51,604 nt of DNA from assembly GCA_020848735.1 (NCBI GenBank), contig JADLHO010000120.1, positions 1-51,604 of the forward strand, read 5' to 3'. This document shows positions 28,246 to 34,385 of the stretch, one piece after another. Source of the stretch: Planctomycetota bacterium (GTDB lineage: Bacteria > Planctomycetota > UBA1135 > UBA2386). The first letter of the stretch is position 1. Each line of letters begins with the position of its first letter. The position numbers and the translations under genes are program-made. A model generated the notes under the pieces. The model searched no databases. It was given only the letters and a program-made list of their open reading frames with translations, and was not told where the DNA came from.

Positions 28246-28459
28246 GAAAAAGAACACCGTCGGGACCCTCGCGGGCCCCGACGGTGCAGGTCTGCTCCGA
28301 AGTTCGGATCGCACGGCCTTCACGTGCCTGGTCCAGCCGTCGCGCCGAGAACAGCGACCCGGTCTGACCACCGGGCCGGCGACGATCGGCGTTCCCTTGG
28401 GGAGCGACCGCCCGACGCTGGGCCGTTTTCCTAAGGGACGGCTCGGCTGGGGTCCAGAT
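28246..28459 (-). ncRNA. Candidate structured small RNA with intrinsic terminator
   Basis: No gene explains this convergent gap, yet it folds well on the minus strand. A closing stem pairs 28437-28457 with 28328-28341 (CTGG/CCAG, CCAGC/GCTGG and CCGTC/GACGG, with small bulges). Inside are hairpins, the clearest being CCCGGT/ACCGGG at 28358-28375. After the closing stem comes GCACG/CGTGC (28311-28327), then a TCCG/CGGA hairpin (28296-28308), then a strong terminator. A weak TAAACA box (28461-28466) just upstream would start the RNA at the closing stem. It does not look like 6S, SRP, RNase P or tmRNA. It could also be a long 3' UTR of the histidine-kinase operon. Confidence 0.45.
28247..28285 (-). 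terminator. Rho-independent terminator (minus strand)
   Basis: ACCGTCGGG and CCCGACGGT form a perfect 9-bp stem, extended by three GC pairs after one mismatch, with a TCGC-type loop. On the minus strand it is followed by GTTCTTTTTCC. This is the clearest intrinsic terminator in the window. It ends the candidate ncRNA or the histidine-kinase operon 215 nt upstream. Confidence 0.85.
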
Positions 28460-28500
28460 CTGTTTACGCACCGCTACGGCTCGCGGTCGCCGCTCCTGGG

Positions 28501-29934
28501 TCAGGGCGACAGCGTCGAAGCCGGAGCGCCGACGGTTCCCATCTCCAACGCGGGCAGGATCACCCGGAAGCGCGATCCCCTGCCGACTTCGCTCTCGACG
28601 GTCAGGCGCCCGCGATGCCGTTCGACGATGCCATGGCTCAGCGCGAGGCCGAGCCCGGTGCCACGGCCGACGCCCTTCGTCGTGAAGAAGGGATCGAAGA
28701 TCTTGCCGAGGTTCTCCGGGGGGATGCCCTCACCCTCGTCGCTCACCTCGAGTGCGACCTCGCAGGCGTCGGCCGAGACCTCCGCCGCGAGCGTGACGCG
28801 CGTGCCGGCGCGCGAGGCGTCGCGCGCATTGAGGAGCAGGTTCACGAGGACCTGCAGCAGGTGGTTGGCGGAGCCCCCGATGCGCGGGTCCCCCGGCGCG
28901 AGGCGGACCTCGAGTCCGATCTCGGCCGACTTGTAGGGCACCCGGACGAGGTCGGCGGCCTCGGGGAGCAACTCGTTGACGCGCACGGGGACCAGCTCGA
29001 AGGGCCCCTCGCGGGAGAAGGTCAGCAGGCCCTCGGTGATCGTGCCGATGCGGCGCGCGTGTTTGTCGATGGCGTCCAGCTCCGCGAGGAGGAGCTCCTT
29101 CTCGTCGCCGTCCTCGATGCGGTAGCGCAGCACGCCCACCTTGCTGCGGATCACACCGACCGGGTTGTTGATCTCGTGACTGACTCCGGCGGCCAGCGTC
29201 CCGATGGACGCGAGCTTCTCGCTCCGGGCGAGTTGACTCGTGAGACCCTGGAGCTCGGCATCGCGCCCGGCGAGCTGCCGCACGACGGCCGCCACGATGA
29301 GGATCGCCAGCGCGAGCAGGAGCGCGAGCGTCGCGAGCCAGCCGACGAGGACGAGCGGATCCACCGTGCGCGGGTCGAAGAGCGCGCCGTGCAGCCGATG
29401 GTGCGGCAGTCGACCCTCGCGCACGAGGATCGCGAGGCCGATCACGAGCGCGAAGCTCGACGCGGCGACGAAGATCGCCGCGCGGAGCGAGAGCAGGAGC
29501 GCGGCGATCAGCGTGTGGAACAGCACGCTGACGACGAGCGGATTCGACACGCCGCCGCTCCAGTACAGGAGCAGGGCGAGCACGACGAGATCGAGGCCGA
29601 TCTGCAGATCGACGTGGCGCCGCAGGGCCAAGGGCTCGCGCGTCCGACGCCGGCGCAGCCACTGCACGTAGACGACGTTGATCGCGAGGCTGGCGCCGGC
29701 CAGGCCCGCGATCGGCCGGACGTCGTCGATGAGCGCGCCATACCAGCCGAGCACGCCGAGCAACGCCATGCCCAGCACCGCGCCGTAGCGCAGGTTGTTG
29801 AACCAGCGGATCTGGTCGGCGAGCCGCCCCGCATCGTGGCTGCGGAGGAAGCCCCCGGCCTCCGCGCGCGAGATCCTCTGCAGCAGTTCGCGGATCCTCG
29901 CCCTCATCGTCCTTTGCAGCTCATTCGTCGCCAT
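28501..29934 (-). CDS. Membrane sensor histidine kinase (orphan, end of ABC operon)
   Basis: This 477-residue sensor kinase has a cytoplasmic N-terminal helix, about five or six membrane spans (within 50-220) and a short coiled coil. The HisKA motif is SHEINNPVG with His253. The ATP-binding domain shows NLLLNARDA, DEGEGIPPEN, FFTTKGVGRGTGLGLAL and a G-rich end. There is no large periplasmic domain, so it may sense within the membrane or through the ABC partners. No response regulator sits beside it. The annotated ATG overlaps the permease gene by 14 nt. An internal ATG at 29907 (Met10) with AAAGGA just upstream is an alternative start. It is the last gene of a six-gene operon. Its cognate regulator is unknown. 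Confidence 0.93.
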   Translation of the reverse strand: MATNELQRTMRARIRELLQRISRAEAGGFLRSHDAGRLADQIRWFNNLRYGAVLGMALLGVLGWYGALIDDVRPIAGLAGASLAINVVYVQWLRRRRTREPLALRRHVDLQIGLDLVVLALLLYWSGGVSNPLVVSVLFHTLIAALLLSLRAAIFVAASSFALVIGLAILVREGRLPHHRLHGALFDPRTVDPLVLVGWLATLALLLALAILIVAAVVRQLAGRDAELQGLTSQLARSEKLASIGTLAAGVSHEINNPVGVIRSKVGVLRYRIEDGDEKELLLAELDAIDKHARRIGTITEGLLTFSREGPFELVPVRVNELLPEAADLVRVPYKSAEIGLEVRLAPGDPRIGGSANHLLQVLVNLLLNARDASRAGTRVTLAAEVSADACEVALEVSDEGEGIPPENLGKIFDPFFTTKGVGRGTGLGLALSHGIVERHRGRLTVESEVGRGSRFRVILPALEMGTVGAPASTLSP

Positions 29935-30748
29935 GCGATCGGGGGCGGTACTCGCGGCGCGCGAAGACGAGCAGCCCGGCGACCGCGACGACCGTCAGGA
30001 ACCGCAGGATCGAGGGCAGCGGCGCCGCCATCTGCGAGGCGTCATGGCCCTCGAGGCTGCCGACCAGCACGTTCTCGAACATGCCGCCCGGCTCCGGCAC
30101 GATCGTCTCGATGAGGAAGCGCCGCAGAGGGTCGGCGACCGTGAGTCCCCGCACTCCCGCTTCGGGCGGCACGTTCGAGATCGCGACCTCCCAGCCGACG
30201 ACGAAGAGCACGAGCGCGACGAGCGGCCGCTTGAAGGTGACGCCCACGAAGGCCCCGACGGCGACGTAGGCGGGCGTCGCGAGCGCGACGCCCACGACGA
30301 ACGCGCCGAGCGTCGCGGGCTGCGGTGCGAGGCCGCGGCGCCACGGGCGATCGGGGAGGGCAAGCACGACCCAATAGCAGGCGAGCAGCGCGGCGATCGC
30401 GAGCGCGACGACGAGCGTCACCGCCGCCGCGCGACCGAGCCAGAGGCAGGGCCGCGGCACCGGTGCCACGAGCGCATGCACCGCGGAGCCGTCGACGAGG
30501 TCCTGGTGGATCGCGACCATCCCGAAGTAGGTCGCGAGCACCGGCAGGGCGAACTGGCAGAGGATGAGGTACGCGGGGATCCCGAAGAGCTCGTCGCCGC
30601 TGCGATGCGCGGCGAGCCGCGCCGGGAACGCGAAGCCGAGGAGCGACGCGACGAACCCGAGCAGCAGGAGGCCGAGGAAGAGCCGGTTGCGCAGCGTCGC
30701 GAGCGCCGCCTGCCGGGCGGCCTCGAGCGTCTGTCGCAGCAGGTTCAT
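29921..30748 (-). CDS. ABC-2 type transporter permease
   Basis: A 275-residue integral membrane protein with an amphipathic N-terminal helix and six hydrophobic segments, the ABC-2/NosY-like layout. A large loop lies between spans one and two (AAHRSGDELFGIPAY). A second soluble loop of about 50 residues lies before the last span (SNVPPEAGVRGLTVADPLRRF to SLEGHD). Its ATG overlaps the stop of the ATPase gene by four bases (ATGA), so the two form one exporter. The substrate cannot be read from sequence. Confidence 0.88.
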   Translation of the reverse strand: MNLLRQTLEAARQAALATLRNRLFLGLLLLGFVASLLGFAFPARLAAHRSGDELFGIPAYLILCQFALPVLATYFGMVAIHQDLVDGSAVHALVAPVPRPCLWLGRAAAVTLVVALAIAALLACYWVVLALPDRPWRRGLAPQPATLGAFVVGVALATPAYVAVGAFVGVTFKRPLVALVLFVVGWEVAISNVPPEAGVRGLTVADPLRRFLIETIVPEPGGMFENVLVGSLEGHDASQMAAPLPSILRFLTVVAVAGLLVFARREYRPRSHGDE

Positions 30749-31683
30749 CGCGCCCTCCCCGCCGCGGCGTGCGCCGATGCGCCGGGGCCCGCGAGATAGC
30801 CGAACACGGCCTCGAGGTCGTCGTCGAGGGGCCGGAGTTCCTCGAGGCGCCCGTCCGCGCCGAGTTCGGTGAGCCGTTCGAAGAGACCCGCGCCGCGGTC
30901 GGTCTCGAGCACGAGCCCGTCCTCGGCGAAGCGCAGGCCGCGCACCATCGGCAGCCGCGCGAGCTCGGCCGCCAGCGCGCGTGGCTCCCGGCCGCGGAGC
31001 AGCAGTCGGTACGGCCGGTCGGCGAGCTGCTGGCGCAGCTCGTGCACCGCGCCCGACGCGACGAGCCGCCCGCGGTGCACGAGCAGCACGCGCTCGACGA
31101 GCTCCTCGAGTTCGTGCAGCACGTGGCTGCTGACGACGACGATGACGCCCGCGGCGGACAGGCCGCGGATCTGGTCCGTCACGTCGCGCCGTGCGACGGG
31201 ATCGAGCCCGTTCATCGGCTCGTCGAGCAGCAGCACGCGCGGTTCACGCGCGAGCGCCAACGCGAGCTTGGTCCGCTGCCGCATGCCCTTGCTGTAGCCA
31301 CCGACCGGCCGCGGCATCGCCTCGGCGAGGCCGACGCGCGCCATCGCATCCTGCGCCTTGCGCAGTGCGGCCCCTCCCGGCTCACCCGAGAGTCGCAGCA
31401 TCGAGGCGACGAAGGCGAGCCCGGACTGCCACTCGGGGAAGGCGTCGACGTCGGGACAGAGCGCGAGCACGCGGCGCGCGGCGGGCCGCGTCGGCGAGGC
31501 CCCGCAGACGCGCAGCTGTCCGCTGCTCGGCCGCAGCAACCCGGCGACCAGCCCGAGGATCGTCGACTTGCCCGCGCCGTTGCGGCCGACGAGCCCGACG
31601 ATGCCGCGCTCGACCCGCACCGAGAGGTCGACGACGGCCGAGACCTGCCCGTACCACTTGCTCACGCCGTCGAGTTCGATCAT
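30745..31683 (-). CDS. ABC transporter ATP-binding protein
   Basis: A 312-residue ATPase of the ABC-2 exporter class, partner of the permease just downstream. Walker A is GRNGAGKS (33-40), the signature is YSKGMRQR (130-137), Walker B is LLLDEP (151-156), the D-loop is NGLDPVARRD and the H-loop is SSH. The Q-loop position reads CPDVDAF, the usual replacement in this class. About 90 residues follow the ATPase core (PYRLLLRGREPRALAAELAR), as in NosF/CcmA-like exporters. The ATG overlaps the stop of the previous permease (ATGA) and its own stop overlaps the next ATG. Confidence 0.94.
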   Translation of the reverse strand: MIELDGVSKWYGQVSAVVDLSVRVERGIVGLVGRNGAGKSTILGLVAGLLRPSSGQLRVCGASPTRPAARRVLALCPDVDAFPEWQSGLAFVASMLRLSGEPGGAALRKAQDAMARVGLAEAMPRPVGGYSKGMRQRTKLALALAREPRVLLLDEPMNGLDPVARRDVTDQIRGLSAAGVIVVVSSHVLHELEELVERVLLVHRGRLVASGAVHELRQQLADRPYRLLLRGREPRALAAELARLPMVRGLRFAEDGLVLETDRGAGLFERLTELGADGRLEELRPLDDDLEAVFGYLAGPGASAHAAAGRAR

Positions 31684-32555
31684 CCGACGGTCTCCGCGAG
31701 GCGGACGCGCCGCACGACGGCCGCCAGCGCGAACACGCCGAGCACCGCGAGCGAGATCAGCGCTGCCGTGACCGGCAGCTCGACGCGCGGCGGCACGTCG
31801 ACGATCGCCTGCGTCACGCGCGTGGTGGCGTCCCAGGGGCTGAGCGCGCGGAGTTCGACCCAGCCCGAGAGCCGGCCGACGACGCGCGCGACCGCGCTCC
31901 CGCCGAAGACCGCGACGACCCAGAGGATCGAGGCCGCGTTCGGCGTGCGTGCCGCGGCGGAGAGCGCCGTGGCGAGGAACGCGATGACGAAGGTCTGCAC
32001 GCCCGCCGCGAGCACGACCAGCGGCATGAACCGCGCCGTGTTCGCGAGGAACTCGACGTCCGGCGCCGTCGCGACCGCGAGGAGCCAGAGCAGGAGCGGC
32101 GCGGCGATCGTGCCGATGCCGAGCACGAAGCACGCGCCGAGCACCTTGCCGGCGAACCACGCCGCCGGCGAGAGGCCGCGCGTCCAGAGGATCTCGAGCG
32201 CGTTGCTGGCGCGATCGCGTGCGACCGCGCGCGAGACGGTGAACGCGACGAGCGTGGTGATCGAGAGGAAGGCCTCGGGGGCGGTGAGGTTCGCGAGGTA
32301 GAACTGCGCGGAACCCGGGAAGCCGCGGTCGGCGCTGGTCATGCCGCGCCCACCGCCGATCTGCCAGAAGCCCGACCAGATGAAGAGCAGCACGAAGCTG
32401 CTGAAGGTCGGAGCCTGACAGACGAGGAAGAGGATCGTCGAGAGCCGCGTGCGGAAGGGGGCGCGCAGGTCGGTGAGCGCGACGCACAGGATGCGGCGGA
32501 AGCGCGAGCTCGGCTCGTAGACGAGCCGGCGGTAGCCCATGCCGAAGACCGTCAT
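31680..32555 (-). CDS. ABC-2 type transporter permease
   Basis: A 291-residue membrane protein. The N-terminal cytoplasmic helix (RRLVYEPSSRFRRILCVALTD) precedes six hydrophobic spans of the ABC-2 type. Its start at ATG 32555 overlaps the stop of the upstream ATPase by four bases, and its stop overlaps the next ATPase start, so two full ATPase/permease pairs are translationally chained. The pairs differ in sequence and may form two exporters or one four-part complex. The substrate is unknown. Confidence 0.88.
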   Translation of the reverse strand: MTVFGMGYRRLVYEPSSRFRRILCVALTDLRAPFRTRLSTILFLVCQAPTFSSFVLLFIWSGFWQIGGGRGMTSADRGFPGSAQFYLANLTAPEAFLSITTLVAFTVSRAVARDRASNALEILWTRGLSPAAWFAGKVLGACFVLGIGTIAAPLLLWLLAVATAPDVEFLANTARFMPLVVLAAGVQTFVIAFLATALSAAARTPNAASILWVVAVFGGSAVARVVGRLSGWVELRALSPWDATTRVTQAIVDVPPRVELPVTAALISLAVLGVFALAAVVRRVRLAETVG

Positions 32556-33547
32556 GCCGAGGCTCCCCCCGCCGCCGCGTCGAGTCCGTCGGACGCGGTT
32601 GCCGCGGAATCGACCGCGCCGAGGAAGATCTCGGCGAGGCTGCGGCGCTCCTCGACGAGCGCGTGGACGGCGACGCCCGCACCCGCCGCGGCGCGGAAGA
32701 GCACGGCGACGGGAACGCCCTCGGGCAAGGTCACGCGCAGCGCGTCGTCCTGGAGTTCCAGGACCTCGCTGGCGCCCTCGACGAGCAGCGCGTTCCGCAC
32801 CGCGGCGCGCTGTGCATCGACCGTGAGGCGGAACCGGCGCGCGATGCCGCGCGTGAGTTCGGCCAGCGGGCCGGCGGCGACGACGCGACCGCGTTCGAGC
32901 ACGACGACGTCGCTGCAGACCCGATCGACGTCGGGCAGGATGTGCGTCGAGAGCACGACCGTCTTGCCGAACTCGCGCGCCAGGGACGCGATCAGCGCGA
33001 GCAGGTCGCGGCGGCCGTCGGGATCGAGTCCGTTGGTCGGCTCGTCGAGGAAGAGGATCGCCGGGTCGTGCACGAGCGCGACGGCGAGCTTCACCTTCTG
33101 CCGCATGCCGGCGGAGTACCCGGCGACGGGGCGGTAGCGCTGCTCGCCGAGTTCGACGTACCAGAGCACCTCGTGCGCGCGCCGCGCCGCGATGCGCGCG
33201 GGCAGGCCGGTCAACTCCGCCGCATGGCGCACCGTCTCGTAGCCGTTCAGCCCCGGCACGAGACAGTCGCGCTCGGGCATGTAGCCGACGTGCCGACGCA
33301 GCTCGGTGCCGTGCGCGCCGCGCGGCACCCCCGCGATCGTGAGTTCGCCGGAACTCGGCCGCACGAGCCCGAGCAAGGCCTTCAGGATCGAGGTCTTGCC
33401 CGCGCCATTGCGACCGAGCAGACCCACGCAGCCGCTCGGCAACTCCGCGTCGACGTCGGAGACGGCGACGTGGGTGCCGTAGCGGATCGTCACCTTGCGG
33501 AGCGTGACGGCGACCTCCCGCGGAGGCGTGAGCGCGCCGCCGCTCAG
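32552..33547 (-). CDS. ABC transporter ATP-binding protein, apparent CTG start
   Basis: A 331-residue ATPase: Walker A GRNGAGKT (45-52), signature YSAGMRQ (144-150), Walker B ILFLDEP (164-170), then NGLDPDGRRD and STH. The ABC domain begins at about residue 13 (VAVTLRKVTIRYG), but no in-frame ATG, GTG or TTG lies close before it. A CTG at 33545-33547 overlaps the TGA stop of the methyltransferase gene as CTGA, copying the ATGA junctions of this operon. It has GGAGG four bases upstream. A GTG inside KVTIRYG would cut the first strand. I therefore annotate the CTG; the family call does not depend on it. Confidence 0.88.
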   Translation of the reverse strand: MSGGALTPPREVAVTLRKVTIRYGTHVAVSDVDAELPSGCVGLLGRNGAGKTSILKALLGLVRPSSGELTIAGVPRGAHGTELRRHVGYMPERDCLVPGLNGYETVRHAAELTGLPARIAARRAHEVLWYVELGEQRYRPVAGYSAGMRQKVKLAVALVHDPAILFLDEPTNGLDPDGRRDLLALIASLAREFGKTVVLSTHILPDVDRVCSDVVVLERGRVVAAGPLAELTRGIARRFRLTVDAQRAAVRNALLVEGASEVLELQDDALRVTLPEGVPVAVLFRAAAGAGVAVHALVEERRSLAEIFLGAVDSAATASDGLDAAAGGASA

Positions 33548-34293
33548 GTGGCCTCCGGGGCCGGGCTGCCGTCCGCGACCCGCGGGCCCAGCGTCGCGAT
33601 GCGGATCGTGGTCCGCTCGTCGCGATGGACGACATCGCGCGTCGTGGTGAGTGCGCCGCGCTCGCAGAGCCCGAGCCAGAGATCGTTGGCCGTCGGGCGG
33701 AACGGATCCGCCGCGAGCACGGTGCCGCCGCGCGCATGCACTTCGTCGGCGAGTTGGAGCAGCGGTCGCACCGCGCGCCAGTTGTAGCAGAGGTCCGCGA
33801 GCAACAGGAGGCGACAGCCCGCGGGCAACGCATCGACGGACCAGTCGAAGCTCCGCGCCTCGAACCCGACGAGTCCGTTGAGCTCGGCGTTCACGCGCGC
33901 GAGCGCGAGCGCTTCGGGCGCGCGATCGGCGAAGCAGACCCGTGCGCCGCGACGCCCCGCCGCGACGCCGGCGAGTCCGGCACCACAGCCGAGGTCGACC
34001 GCCTCGAACCCGGCGAGCGAGGGTCCGCGCGCGACGTGGCGCGCGAGCGCGATCGACGCGGGCCAGAGCACCGCCCAATGCGGGTGCTCGCGCCGCGCCG
34101 CGGCCGCGACGAGCGAGCGCGAGCGGCGCAGCAGATCGTTGACCTCGCGCGGGATCCGGATGCGCAGCTCGCCGCACGCCGCATGGATGCGCTCGGTCCG
34201 CAGCGGCACGCCGAAGAGGCTCGGCGCCGGGCTCCTCGCGCGCGAGGGCGCCCCGTCGTCGGCGTGCGCGTCGCGGCCTGCGGCGTCGGTCAT
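33544..34293 (-). CDS. SAM-dependent methyltransferase (PrmA/METTL-like protein lysine methyltransferase type)
   Basis: A 249-residue class I methyltransferase. The order is a variable N-terminus, then REVNDLLRRSR, then HWAVLWPASIALARHV, the SAM motif AVDLGCGAGLAGVAA, an acidic motif II (VCFADRAPEALALARVNAELNG) and LLLLADLCYN. The WPAS string ahead of the glycine motif is typical of the METTL20/21 group and its bacterial relatives, which methylate lysines on proteins; the target here is unknown. The start at ATG 34293 is preferred because the upstream extension overlaps the divergent promoter and gene at 34386. It is the first gene of the ABC operon and its stop overlaps the next start. Confidence 0.85.
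   Translation of the reverse strand: MTDAAGRDAHADDGAPSRARSPAPSLFGVPLRTERIHAACGELRIRIPREVNDLLRRSRSLVAAAARREHPHWAVLWPASIALARHVARGPSLAGFEAVDLGCGAGLAGVAAGRRGARVCFADRAPEALALARVNAELNGLVGFEARSFDWSVDALPAGCRLLLLADLCYNWRAVRPLLQLADEVHARGGTVLAADPFRPTANDLWLGLCERGALTTTRDVVHRDERTTIRIATLGPRVADGSPAPEAT
33552..33556 (-). promoter_or_regulatory. Shine-Dalgarno GGAGG supporting a CTG start
   Basis: GGAGG on the minus strand, four bases (CCAC) before the proposed CTG start of the ABC ATPase gene. This site decides the start call. Confidence 0.5.
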
Positions 34294-34370
34294 GACCGGG
34301 AATGCAAGCGGCCCGGACTTCGACCGCAAGTGCGACCATCCCGAGACGAGGTCCGTCCCGCGCGCGCGCC

Positions 34371-34376
34371 TAGAAT
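34371..34376 (+). promoter_or_regulatory. Putative -10 box (TAGAAT), leaderless start for metalloprotease-like gene
   Basis: CTAGAATCC; the box ends 9 nt before the ATG at 34386 with no Shine-Dalgarno between them. Confidence 0.45.
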
Positions 34377-34385
34377 CCGCGGCCG

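Noticed and set aside
28246..28459. Assignment of the structured region to RNase P, SRP, 6S or tmRNA
   Set aside because: Too short for RNase P or tmRNA; no GGAAGCAGCC-like SRP core; the fold is branched rather than the rod with a bubble of 6S.
27863..28471. 202-codon minus-strand frame across the ncRNA region
   Set aside because: No Shine-Dalgarno and no motif; it crosses a strong terminator and continues antisense through the small-protein gene.
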